13,436 bases of DNA from DASZHA01 sp035938265 (GTDB lineage Bacteria > Chloroflexota > Dormibacteria > DASZGP01): positions 1-13,436 of the forward strand of contig DASZHA010000023.1 in the NCBI GenBank assembly GCA_035938265.1. The letters run 5' to 3'. A program made the translations under genes and the position numbers. Under the pieces are notes generated by a model, which worked only from the letters and a program-made list of their open reading frames with translations, did not search any database and had not been told where the DNA came from. The first letter of the stretch is position 1, and each line of letters starts with the position of its first letter. Below are positions 1-6,372 of the stretch, in pieces.

Positions 1-2
1 CG

Positions 3-737
3 CTGACCCTCAACTCGACGATGTCGGCGATCGCGAGGGACGCGACGGTGAGCATTTGTCCTGGGCAGGCCATCCACGGCCGGGCCAAGGACATGGTCGA
101 GCGCAACTACTTCTCGCACCAGGTCCCGTCCTGCAACGCCACCGTCATGGGGGCGGTTGCTTCCGCGGGAGTCCCGATGCAGCCTGGCGGCGAGATCATC
201 GGCTTCAACAACCAGCCACTGTCCCAAGCGGCGGCGAGGGTGAACCAGGACTGGCTCAACTCTCCGCCCCACCGGGCCGGGATCATGGGCGCCTTCCGGC
301 AGGTTGGGATCGGGGCCTGGTCGGCCTCAGGCACCTGGAGCGGCGCCGGCAGGCCGGTCAGCGGGATCATAGTGTTCAGTGCGATTTTCACGGGGTCGAC
401 CGCGCTCGGCACCCTTCCCAAGCAGCCGGTCAGCCAGGGGTCGGCGACAAACCCCAAGTCCGGAGGATCTGCAGGGTCCGCCGCGACCGACCCGCGGACT
501 CGCACCGAGCCGGCCACACCGGCGTACCAGGCTCCCGTGGTCGCCAACGACGTCGCCCAAGCGGTCGCTGACAGCGGCCGGGCCGCCTCGGCGATCAACC
601 TGGTGCTGAACGGTGCGCTGCCCACCAGCGGGTTCGTTGCCGGTGCCGGGGTCGGCTTCCTGGGATGCTTGGCCGTGGCCTGGCGTCGAAGGCGCCTGCG
701 CGCACGAGCGCGCGGGGTCAGACGCCTTCGGGGATGA
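3..737 (+). CDS. CAP (SCP/PR1-like) domain surface protein with C-terminal anchor, 5' end missing
   Basis: The frame is open to the left window edge: the codons before ATG 21 read LTLNST and join smoothly to MSAIARDA, the usual first helix of a CAP domain. That ATG is therefore internal and the N-terminus, probably including a signal peptide, lies outside the window. CAP hallmarks follow: NYFSH, a GEIIG stretch in place of the common GENI, then WLNSPPHRAGIMG and a GIGA strand. After about residue 125 (counted from ATG 21) a Pro/Thr/Ser/Ala-rich linker leads to LPTSG (618-632), a hydrophobic segment and an RRRRLRARARG tail. This arrangement resembles a cell-wall sorting signal with Ser in place of Thr, or simply a C-terminal membrane anchor. 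CAP proteins are extracellular, and many bacterial ones have no known activity. The 3' end overlaps the convergent DinB-family gene by 20 bases. Family assignment is secure; role and substrate are unknown. Confidence 0.85.
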   Translation: MTLNSTMSAIARDATVSICPGQAIHGRAKDMVERNYFSHQVPSCNATVMGAVASAGVPMQPGGEIIGFNNQPLSQAAARVNQDWLNSPPHRAGIMGAFRQVGIGAWSASGTWSGAGRPVSGIIVFSAIFTGSTALGTLPKQPVSQGSATNPKSGGSAGSAATDPRTRTEPATPAYQAPVVANDVAQAVADSGRAASAINLVLNGALPTSGFVAGAGVGFLGCLAVAWRRRRLRARARGVRRLRG

Positions 738-1200
738 AGTAGACGTAGTCGAGGTCGCCCGGCGACCGACCCAGGCGGGTCAGCATCAGGCCCGCCTCCC
801 CGCGGTGGTAGGTGCCGTGGTTGACCACGTGAGTTAGGAGCTGGCCCAGGGTCCGGTGATGAGCGATGCCCTTGGTGTCGTGGTAGTCGATCATTCGCTC
901 AAAGTCCCCGTCGCCCAGGAGGCCGGCGAAGTCGGCGAGGGCGGTGTCGCCGCGGATGAACTCCTCCCACAACGCCGGCGGCTTCAGCGCCAAGCGGTCG
1001 ATGTTGGGGCGGCCCCGCAGGCGGCCAAGCCACATCTGCTGGGCCCAGAGGTAGTGGTTGAGCGTGCCCAGGATGGTGTCGTAACCACCGAGGTCGGAAG
1101 AAAGGTCGGCCTCGGGGAGGACTCTCGCGGCTCCCACGATCCGGTCGTTGGCCCAGACGCTGTAGGCAACCAGGCTGCGCATGTGGTCTGAAGGACGCAT
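718..1200 (-). CDS. DinB-family (DinB/YfiT-like) putative metal-dependent protein
   Basis: The protein has 160 residues, the usual size of DinB-like four-helix proteins. It shows the three-histidine metal site of the family: H49 in LNHYLW near the end of helix 2, and H128 and H132 in NHGTYHRGE. The N-terminal YSVWANDRI matches the common Y..WAN.R start of these proteins. I chose ATG 1200 because AAGGTG sits 8 bases upstream; a GTG at 1206 is only 2 bases from that site. The start overlaps the stop of the upstream 49-codon stub as TAATG, which implies translational coupling. Family members include thiol-dependent transferases (mycothiol or bacillithiol) and DNA-damage-induced proteins, but the substrate cannot be read from this sequence. 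The 3' end overlaps the CAP gene tail by 20 bases. Confidence 0.85.
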   Translation of the reverse strand: MRPSDHMRSLVAYSVWANDRIVGAARVLPEADLSSDLGGYDTILGTLNHYLWAQQMWLGRLRGRPNIDRLALKPPALWEEFIRGDTALADFAGLLGDGDFERMIDYHDTKGIAHHRTLGQLLTHVVNHGTYHRGEAGLMLTRLGRSPGDLDYVYFIPEGV

Positions 1201-1349
1201 TACCACAACACCTTGAGCGGGTTGAGCGATGCGGGGTCGTTCATGGTGACGATCGCGGTGGCGCCACGATGCTCGACGTCGATCAGGGCCGCCCCATCGC
1301 GCCGCCCCTTCTCGACCATCCTCTGGTAGCTCGGCTTGCCGTCGATCAT
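1200..1349 (-). pseudogene. Truncated enoyl-CoA hydratase/isomerase (crotonase) N-terminus, 49 codons
   Basis: This is a short frame with an excellent ribosome site: AAAGGAGG lies 6 bases before ATG 1349. Residues 21-45 read ALIDVEHRGATAIVTMNDPA and then SLNPL, which matches the first strands of crotonases (V..RG..A.VTLN.P...NAL). After NPL the frame ends at once with KVLW and TAA, and the other two frames do not continue the fold. The roughly 200 residues holding the oxyanion hole and acyl-CoA site are absent, so it cannot be an active hydratase. The stop overlaps the DinB ATG (TAATG). It is probably a deletion remnant whose promoter and ribosome site now drive DinB; a retained leader peptide is possible. 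The crotonase resemblance is by eye and the stretch is short. Confidence 0.65.
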
Positions 1350-1396
1350 GTTGATCCTCCTTTCACCATCCACCCCGCTGAGAGTCGCATCGCCGC

Positions 1397-1402
1397 AGGG
1401 TA
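1397..1402 (-). promoter_or_regulatory. Putative -10 box (TACCCT) for the stub/DinB transcript
   Basis: TACCCT on the minus strand shares its TA step with the plus-strand -10 of the ABC transporter (1401-1406), giving a back-to-back promoter. The leader to ATG 1349 would be about 40 bases and carries AAAGGAGG at about 1356-1363. No clear -35 is seen. Confidence 0.4.
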
Positions 1403-1406
1403 CGCT
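1401..1406 (+). promoter_or_regulatory. Leaderless -10 box (TACGCT) for the ABC exporter operon
   Basis: TACGCT occupies exactly -12 to -7 if transcription begins at the A of ATG 1413. No Shine-Dalgarno site precedes the ATG, which fits leaderless translation. A weak -35-like CTGAGA lies at 1378-1383. TetR and LON show the same geometry. Confidence 0.6.
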
Positions 1407-1412
1407 TGATCG

Positions 1413-2390
1413 ATGATCAAAGTTCACGGTCTGGTCAAGAAGTACGGCGAGTTCGAGGCGGTCAAGGGCATCGACCTCGACGTACGCGAAGGCGAGGTGT
1501 TCGGCTTCCTCGGTCCCAACGGCGCCGGCAAGTCGACCACCATCAGCATCCTCTGCACCCTTCTCAAGCCCACTGCGGGCGACGTCGAGGTGGCGGGCCT
1601 GGACGTGGTCAAGCACCCGGACGCGGTCCGTCACCGTATCGGCCTGATCTTCCAGGATCCCTCCCTCGACGACCAGCTGACCGCCCGCGAGAACCTCGAG
1701 TTCCACGGCTTCATCTACGGCCTTCCCGCCGCCGTCCGCAAGGAGCGCATCGCCGAGGTGCTGGAGATGGTCGGCCTGGCCGACCGTGCCAAGAGCCAGG
1801 TGAAGACGTTCTCGGGCGGGATGAAGCGGCGCCTGGAGATCGCCCGCGGCGTGATGCACCATCCCGAGGTCCTCGTCCTCGACGAGCCGACGCTGGGCCT
1901 CGACCCCCAGACCCGAAACCACATCTGGGAATACCTCCACGACCTGCGCAAGCGCGAGGGCATCACCCTCTTCATGACCACCCACTACATGGACGAAGCG
2001 GAGTTCAGTGACCGGATCGCGATTATCGACCAGGGGAAGATCGTGGCGCAGGGCACCCCGGATGAGCTCAAGGCCCAGGTCGGTGGCGACGTGGTCACCA
2101 TCACCGCGGACGACGCCGAGGCGCTGGCCGAGGAGGTTGACCGGGCCTTCCATGTCGCCGCGCAGGTCTATGGCAGCCAGGTCCGCATCGAGGTGCCCGA
2201 CTCGGCCACCTTCGTGCCCCGGCTGGTGCGCGAGCTCTCGGCGCCCGTGAAGAGCCTGACGCTGAGCCGGCCCAGCCTCGATGACGTCTTCCTCAAGCTG
2301 ACCGGCCATGCCATCCGCGATGAGGCGGCCGGCCAGCTCGACCAATGGCGCAACATGGCCCAGATGTGGGGCGGACGGCGGCAGCGATGA
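1413..2390 (+). CDS. DrrA-type ABC exporter ATP-binding protein
   Basis: This 325-residue protein is the nucleotide-binding subunit of an ABC-2 type exporter. Visible motifs are Walker A GPNGAGKST (34-42), the Q-loop in IFQDPSLDD, the signature FSGGMKRR (133-140), Walker B VLVLDEP (153-159) and the H-loop histidine H191 in TTHYMDEAE. The ATPase core ends near residue 220. About 100 further residues, ending in PSLDDVFLKLTG, match the C-terminal extension (DUF4162-like) of daunorubicin-resistance type DrrA proteins. The ATG lies just after a leaderless -10. The stop overlaps the permease start as ATGA, so the two are co-transcribed and coupled. Such pairs export drugs, lipids or polyketides; nothing here identifies the cargo, and no biosynthetic cluster is present. 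Confidence 0.95.
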   Translation: MIKVHGLVKKYGEFEAVKGIDLDVREGEVFGFLGPNGAGKSTTISILCTLLKPTAGDVEVAGLDVVKHPDAVRHRIGLIFQDPSLDDQLTARENLEFHGFIYGLPAAVRKERIAEVLEMVGLADRAKSQVKTFSGGMKRRLEIARGVMHHPEVLVLDEPTLGLDPQTRNHIWEYLHDLRKREGITLFMTTHYMDEAEFSDRIAIIDQGKIVAQGTPDELKAQVGGDVVTITADDAEALAEEVDRAFHVAAQVYGSQVRIEVPDSATFVPRLVRELSAPVKSLTLSRPSLDDVFLKLTGHAIRDEAAGQLDQWRNMAQMWGGRRQR

Positions 2391-3271
2391 CCGAGCAGAC
2401 CCTGGGCACCCAGGTCGCCGAGCGCCGCGCCCCTGAGGCCGGCACCCTCGTTGCCAGCCTGCGGGCCGTCTACATCATCTGGTACCGCGACCTCCTCCGC
2501 TTCACCCGAGATCGCTTCCGGGTGCTGGTCTCCCTGGTGCAGCCGCTGCTGTACCTGGTCATCTTCGGCACCGGACTGAGCTCCAGCCTGGGCGGCGGCG
2601 GTGGCGGCGCCTTCGGTGGCGCCGGGCTCGACTACAAGCAGTTCCTATATGGCGGTGTCATCGGCATGACCATCCTCTTCACCTCCATCTTCAGCGCGAT
2701 GTCGATCGTCTGGGACCGCGAGTTCGGCTTCCTCAAGGAGATCCTTGTCGCCCCCATCAACCGCTCAGCGGTGGCGGTCGGCAAGACCCTCGGCGGCGCC
2801 ACTCAGGCCATGATCCAGGGCGGCATCCTGCTGCTGCTGGCGCCTATCGCCGGGGTCAAGCTGACGGTATTGAGCGTGCTGGAGCTGATCCCGCTGATGT
2901 TCATCACCGCCTTCGCGCTGACGGCGGTGGGCGTAGCCCTGGCCTCGCGGATGCGATCGATGCAGGGCTTCCAGGGAATGATGAACTTCCTGATGATGCC
3001 GATGTTCTTCCTTTCGGGGGCGCTCTTCCCCCTCGCAGGCCTGCCCGCGTGGATGACCGTGCTCACCCGCATCGACCCGCTGGCCTACGGCATCGACCCC
3101 ATCCGTCGCGTGATCCTGGGCGGCTCCGGCGTGCCCAGCCAGGTGACCGACAAGCTGGCCATCACCGTCAGCGGGCAGCCGTTGTCCATCCTTGAGGAGG
3201 CCAGCATCGTGCTCGTCTTCGGCCTGGTCATGTTGGGGCTAGCGATCTACAACTTCCGCGCCCGCGACTGA
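2387..3271 (+). CDS. DrrB-type ABC-2 permease
   Basis: This is the membrane subunit paired with the upstream ATPase, 294 residues. I chose ATG 2387, which overlaps the ATPase stop (ATGA), over the in-frame upstream ATG 2345 that would lie inside the ATPase gene. The N-terminus is cytoplasmic and contains the amphipathic stretch WYRDLLRFTRDRF. About six membrane segments follow, including VLVSLVQPLLYLVIFGTGL, a run around IGMTILFTSIFSAMSIVW, GILLLLAPIAG, LIPLMFITAFALTAVGVAL, MMNFLMMPMFFLSGALFP and the C-terminal IVLVFGLVMLGLAIY. A Gly-rich loop (SLGGGGGGAFGG) follows the first segment. The ABC2-family signature IDPLAYGIDPIRR lies before the last segment. The gene ends 9 bases from the convergent glutaredoxin-like gene, leaving no room for a classical terminator. 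Confidence 0.93.
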   Translation: MTEQTLGTQVAERRAPEAGTLVASLRAVYIIWYRDLLRFTRDRFRVLVSLVQPLLYLVIFGTGLSSSLGGGGGGAFGGAGLDYKQFLYGGVIGMTILFTSIFSAMSIVWDREFGFLKEILVAPINRSAVAVGKTLGGATQAMIQGGILLLLAPIAGVKLTVLSVLELIPLMFITAFALTAVGVALASRMRSMQGFQGMMNFLMMPMFFLSGALFPLAGLPAWMTVLTRIDPLAYGIDPIRRVILGGSGVPSQVTDKLAITVSGQPLSILEEASIVLVFGLVMLGLAIYNFRARD

Positions 3272-3280
3272 GCGGCCGCG

Positions 3281-3544
3281 TCAGCCGGGGACGGGGATCA
3301 GGCCCTCGTCGCGCAGGGCGAGGATGAGCTCCGGCCCGGTGGGCTCGACCACCACCCGGCCACTGGGAAAGAGGATCGTCGGGATGCTGCGATAGCCGTT
3401 GTTGATCTCCTGCACACGCTGCTGCGCGTCCATGTCGTTGTCGACGTTGACCAGCTTGTACTGGAGGTCGTACTGCTCGAAGATGCGCTTGGCCACGCGG
3501 CAGTCGCCGCACCAGGGCGCGTAGTAGACGACGATGTCTTCCAT
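3281..3544 (-). CDS. Glutaredoxin-like (mycoredoxin-like) thiol oxidoreductase, CGDC active site
   Basis: This is a small thioredoxin-fold protein of 87 residues. The start MEDIVVYYAPWCGDC carries the redox motif C-x-x-C as CGDC at residues 12-15. The cis-proline motif is SIPT (about residues 53-56), followed by the usual turn and strand ILFPSGRVVVEPTG. Length and layout match class III glutaredoxins and mycoredoxins, which reduce mixed disulfides of low-molecular-weight thiols. The Gly-Asp pair between the cysteines is not the common CPYC or CGHC, so the thiol partner is uncertain. No ribosome site precedes ATG 3544. A weak CAATAG sits at -12 to -7, so leaderless expression is possible but poorly supported. 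The gene is divergent from the SDR gene. Confidence 0.9.
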   Translation of the reverse strand: MEDIVVYYAPWCGDCRVAKRIFEQYDLQYKLVNVDNDMDAQQRVQEINNGYRSIPTILFPSGRVVVEPTGPELILALRDEGLIPVPG

Positions 3545-3587
3545 CTGGAGCTATTGAACCCCATCGCTCGTCTGTCTATGCCTGATG

Positions 3588-3609
3588 TAGAGTTCCGGGG
3601 TTCAGGAGG
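3588..3609 (+). promoter_or_regulatory. Promoter -10 (TAGAGT) and strong ribosome site for the SDR gene
   Basis: TAGAGT lies at 3588-3593 and predicts a start of transcription near 3600. AGGAGG lies at 3604-3609, directly against ATG 3610 (spacing 0) but 6 bases before TTG 3616. The ideal spacing favours TTG as the real start. Confidence 0.5.
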
Positions 3610-3615
3610 ATGGAC

Positions 3616-4380
3616 TTGGCCAAGGACATTTTCGATCTCAGCGGCAAGGTGGCGCTGATCACCGGCGGAAGTCGCGGCATCGGCCGCTCCATCGCGGAGG
3701 CCTTCGCCCAGAAGGGCGCCAGCGTGGTCATCACGGCGCGCAAGCAGGATGAGCTCGACCAGACGGCATCCGAGATCAAGGCTGATGGCGGTGACGTTAC
3801 GGCAATCGCCTCCCACGCCGGCCGCGAGGAGGCGATGGAGGAACTCGTCGACCGTGTGGTCGGAGACAAGGGCCGCATCGACATCCTGGTGAACAACGCC
3901 GCCACCAACGTCGCCTTCGCGCCCATCCGCGACCTTGAAGTTGCCGCGTGGGACAAGACCATCGAACTCAACCTCCGCGGTCCCTTCATCCTGAGCAAGA
4001 CCGTCGTCAACAAGACCATGGCCGAGACCGGCGGCTCGATCATCAACATGTGCTCGGTGGCCAGCTTCCGGGCCGACCCCATGATGTCCGCCTACAGCGT
4101 CAGCAAGGCCGGCCTGATGATGCTCACCAAGGCACTTGCCAAGGAGCTCGGCTCCTACGGCATCCGCGTCAACGGCATTGCTCCCGCGGTGATCAAGACC
4201 AAGTTCTCCAAGGTCCTGTACGAGACTGACGAGATCCGCGAGATGGCCGAGCGCCAGAGCGCGCTGGGCCGGGTGGGGGAGTGGAACGAGGTTGCCGGCA
4301 CCGCCGTCTACCTCGCCAGTGACGCCGCCAGCTACGTCACCGGCAGCATCGTCATGGTCGACGGGGGCACGCTGGCCTGA
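3616..4380 (+). CDS. Short-chain dehydrogenase/reductase (SDR), classical FabG-like
   Basis: This is an NAD(P)(H)-dependent oxidoreductase of the classical SDR family, 254 residues from TTG 3616. From that start it reads MAKDIFDLSGKVALITGG. The cofactor motif TGGSRGIG is at 16-23 and NNAA follows the central strand. The catalytic set is S147 in CSVAS, Y160 and K164 in YSVSK, with the Ser and Tyr 13 apart as in FabG. The C-terminus VTGSIVMVDGG is the normal SDR end. Basic residues after the glycine motif (TARKQ) suggest NADP(H). ATG 3610 is the alternative start but has no space for the ribosome site. The substrate is not readable; it could be a 3-oxoacyl thioester or a secondary alcohol or ketone. 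The stop overlaps the likely start of the next gene. Confidence 0.92.
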   Translation: MAKDIFDLSGKVALITGGSRGIGRSIAEAFAQKGASVVITARKQDELDQTASEIKADGGDVTAIASHAGREEAMEELVDRVVGDKGRIDILVNNAATNVAFAPIRDLEVAAWDKTIELNLRGPFILSKTVVNKTMAETGGSIINMCSVASFRADPMMSAYSVSKAGLMMLTKALAKELGSYGIRVNGIAPAVIKTKFSKVLYETDEIREMAERQSALGRVGEWNEVAGTAVYLASDAASYVTGSIVMVDGGTLA

Positions 4381-5051
4381 GCCGGAAATCGCGAGCCAGG
4401 CAGGCTGCCCGCGCCCGACCAAACCAGCGCAAGCCCGACGCTGGCGGCAGCGCCTCGGGCTGGGTCCGCTTCCTCTTCCCCCTCGGCGGACTGGTGCTGC
4501 TGTTCCTGGCGACGGTGGCGATCCTGGCCTACTTCGCGGCCAACGGCCCCAAGCCGGGCCCGTCGCCCAGCCCTGGTGGGCCCGATCCGGGGGTTGGCGA
4601 TACCGCCTCCGGCGGCCAGGGCCAGGACGTCGACGGCATCAAATGCGAGACCCACGAGCAGCTGGTCTACCACGTCCATGCCCACCTCTGGATCCTGCTC
4701 AACGGCCAGCCGCAGCTGGTCTCGTCGCAGGTCGGCATTCCCGGCGGCCCCCTGACGCCGAAGTGCTACTACTGGCTTCACACCCACGACACCAGCGGCA
4801 TCATTCACATCGAATCGCCCTCCCAGGCGAAGTACACGCTGGGTCAGTTCTTCGACATTTGGGGCCAGCCACTGACCTCCACCAAGGTGGCGGTGTACGA
4901 CGTGCCCGCCGGCTCTCTGACCGCCTTCGTCGACGGCCAGCAGTTCAACGGCGACCCTCGCAACATCACCCTGGATGCCCACACCAAGATCGTGCTGGAG
5001 CTTGGCACCCAGGTCTCACCGCCCGGCTTCGACTTCCCCAACGGCCTCTAG
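4377..5051 (+). CDS. Membrane-anchored His/Cys-rich protein of unknown function, probable CTG start
   Basis: I do not recognise a named family. The only standard start is GTG 4494, which falls inside the membrane segment. The frame is open further upstream and encodes a basic stretch (SRKSRARQAARARP) before the helix VRFLFPLGGLVLLFLATVAI, as expected for a cytoplasmic N-terminus. CTG 4377 overlaps the SDR stop as CTGA and is the likely start, giving 224 residues. After the helix comes a Pro/Gly/Ser linker, then an extracytoplasmic domain dense in metal-ligand residues: C90, H93, H99, H101 and H103 (YHVHAHL), then C130, H135, H137 and H144 (CYYWLHTHD, IIHIES). A later conserved-looking segment is TLGQFFDIWGQPL. 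Metal binding is inferred from the pattern. Coupling to the SDR gene suggests co-expression only. Confidence 0.75.
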   Translation: MSRKSRARQAARARPNQRKPDAGGSASGWVRFLFPLGGLVLLFLATVAILAYFAANGPKPGPSPSPGGPDPGVGDTASGGQGQDVDGIKCETHEQLVYHVHAHLWILLNGQPQLVSSQVGIPGGPLTPKCYYWLHTHDTSGIIHIESPSQAKYTLGQFFDIWGQPLTSTKVAVYDVPAGSLTAFVDGQQFNGDPRNITLDAHTKIVLELGTQVSPPGFDFPNGL

Positions 5052-5094
5052 CATCGTCGCATCGCGCGGAACAACGAGGGGTTCCCCGGCTGCC

Positions 5095-5100
5095 TACAAT
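5095..5100 (+). promoter_or_regulatory. Leaderless -10 box (TACAAT) for the TetR gene
   Basis: TACAAT lies exactly at -12 to -7 relative to ATG 5107, and no Shine-Dalgarno site is present. It sits in the 55-base gap after the His/Cys-rich gene, so TetR has its own promoter. No obvious inverted-repeat operator is visible around it. Confidence 0.65.
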
Positions 5101-5106
5101 GACGAC

Positions 5107-5697
5107 ATGACGGCGCGTTCACTTTCGCCCAGCACACCGAGGGGCGAGGCGACGCGTCAGCGGGTGTTGGAGGCGGCGGAGACCGTCTTCGGCGACAAGG
5201 GCTACTACAGTGCCTCCGTCACCGAGATCACCCGCGCCGCAGGCGTGGCGCAGGGCACCTTCTACCTCTATTTCAAGGGCAAGAAGGAGATCTTCCTCGA
5301 CCTCGTCGACGACCTGGGGCACCGCCTGCGCGCCGCCACCCTGGACGCCAGTGCCGCGGCCACAACCTATGCCGAGGCGGAGCGGCTGGGCTTCAAAGCC
5401 TTCTTCGACCTGGCTCGTCACCACCGCCACATCTACAGCATCATCCAGGAGTGCGACCGCGTCGATCCGACCACGTACCGGCGCTTCTACGCCGACCTGG
5501 CGGACACGTACAAGCGGTCCAACGCCGCCGCCGCCGAGAGAGGCGAGATCTCCAATAGCGACCCCGAGGTGCTCGCCTATTGCATGCTCGGGGTCGGCCA
5601 CTTCATGGCAATGCGCTACCTACTATGGGACGACGAGATGCCCCCGGCAGCGGAGGAGGCGGCCATCGCCTTCGTCCAGCGCGGCCTGCGATTCTAG
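5107..5697 (+). CDS. TetR/AcrR-family transcriptional regulator
   Basis: This is a 196-residue DNA-binding regulator from ATG 5107. Residues about 15-60 form the TetR N-terminal domain: ATRQRVLEAAETVFGDKGYY, then the helix-turn-helix VTEITRAAGVAQGTFYLYFK, followed by GKKEIFLDLV. The C-terminal helical domain (about 65-196) should bind a ligand and dimerise; its sequence gives no clue to the ligand. The longer frame that begins at 4975 runs back through the preceding gene and is rejected, because the leaderless -10 box points to ATG 5107. TetR regulators often control a neighbour, but the nearest exporter is 1.8 kb away and on its own promoter, so the target is unknown. Self-regulation is possible. 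Confidence 0.93.
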   Translation: MTARSLSPSTPRGEATRQRVLEAAETVFGDKGYYSASVTEITRAAGVAQGTFYLYFKGKKEIFLDLVDDLGHRLRAATLDASAAATTYAEAERLGFKAFFDLARHHRHIYSIIQECDRVDPTTYRRFYADLADTYKRSNAAAAERGEISNSDPEVLAYCMLGVGHFMAMRYLLWDDEMPPAAEEAAIAFVQRGLRF

Positions 5698-5715
5698 CCC
5701 GAGGGGTGGCCGCTC

Positions 5716-5721
5716 TAGAAT
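5716..5721 (+). promoter_or_regulatory. Leaderless -10 box (TAGAAT) for the LON-domain gene
   Basis: TAGAAT is exactly at -12 to -7 relative to ATG 5728, within the 30-base gap after TetR. There is no ribosome site. This is the third example of the same spacing in the window. Confidence 0.62.
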
Positions 5722-5727
5722 CGATCG

Positions 5728-6372
5728 ATGGCCGGACCGCTCCCCCTGTTCCTGCTCCGCACCGTGCTCTTCCCCCACATGCCGCTGTCGCTACACGTCT
5801 TCGAGGAGCGCTACCAGCAGATGATGGCTGACTGCCTGGAGGCCGGCAGCAGCTTTGGTGTGGTCGCCATCCGCGAGGGCCGCGAGGTTGCCGGCGAAGC
5901 CCGGCCCCACCGGGTTGGAACCCTGGCGCGGATCGCCCATGTCGAGCGCCTCGATGACGGCCGCATGAACCTACTGGTCACCGGCGCCAGCCGCTTCCGT
6001 ATCACGCGGCAGGTGGAGGGCAAGCCCTACGCGCAGGCCGAGATCGAGTACCTGCCCGAGGGCGATGCCGAGGTATCGCGTGCCCAGCGGCAGGTGCTGC
6101 TGCGAGCCTTCGATCGCTACCTGCACAGCCTCAGCCGAGTGGCCGAGGGAGACGACGCACCGCCCGAGCTGCCGGACGAGGACGAGGCCCTCGCCTATTT
6201 GGTGGCGGCGACCCTGGAGACCTCGTTGGATGCCCGCCAGCAGCTGCTCGAAGCGGACAGCCCGGCGGCGCGAATGCAAATGGAGCTCAAGATCCTGCGA
6301 CGTGAGGAGGACCTGCTTCGGCGGCAGGTCTTGCCGGCTACGGTCGTACCCGGCTCTTTCTCGGAGAACTAG
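5728..6372 (+). CDS. Stand-alone LON substrate-binding (LON N-terminal) domain protein
   Basis: The protein has 214 residues and corresponds to the N-terminal domain of Lon protease without AAA+ or peptidase parts. The start PLPLFLLRTVLFPHMPLSLHVFEERY is characteristic (P.FPL...LFPG..L.L.IFE.RY). FGVV, the VGTLARI strand and the GRMNLLVTGASRFRI strand follow. The second half is helical and charged (EALAYLVAATLETSL, then LLEADSPAARMQMELKILRREEDLL), as in bacterial LON-only proteins related to YcaO-unlinked LonN proteins. Such proteins lack catalytic residues and their role is unclear; substrate or partner binding in the cytoplasm is the usual guess. The 3' end overlaps the convergent Ig-like gene by 35 bases. 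Confidence 0.9.
   Translation: MAGPLPLFLLRTVLFPHMPLSLHVFEERYQQMMADCLEAGSSFGVVAIREGREVAGEARPHRVGTLARIAHVERLDDGRMNLLVTGASRFRITRQVEGKPYAQAEIEYLPEGDAEVSRAQRQVLLRAFDRYLHSLSRVAEGDDAPPELPDEDEALAYLVAATLETSLDARQQLLEADSPAARMQMELKILRREEDLLRRQVLPATVVPGSFSEN

Noticed and set aside
1350..2345. Most of a 381-codon minus-strand frame (1200-2345) antisense to the ABC ATPase
   Set aside because: The plus strand encodes a textbook ABC ATPase. The antisense protein shows no domain and is a GC-rich shadow. Only its last 50 codons (from ATG 1349) are kept, as the crotonase stub.
3272..3280. Terminator between the permease and the glutaredoxin-like gene
   Set aside because: The gap is 9 bases and there is no hairpin followed by a T-run on either strand.
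3298..4422. A 374-codon minus-strand frame antisense to the SDR gene
   Set aside because: It runs opposite to a complete SDR with all motifs and merges into an out-of-frame reading of the glutaredoxin-like gene.
4975..5106. Longer N-terminus for the TetR protein
   Set aside because: It would overlap the coding sequence of the preceding gene and has no conserved residues; the leaderless -10 box points to ATG 5107.
4292..5110. A 272-codon plus-strand frame between SDR and TetR
   Set aside because: It is Pro/Arg-rich without a domain. The overlapping frame 4377-5051 has a membrane helix and a structured His/Cys domain.
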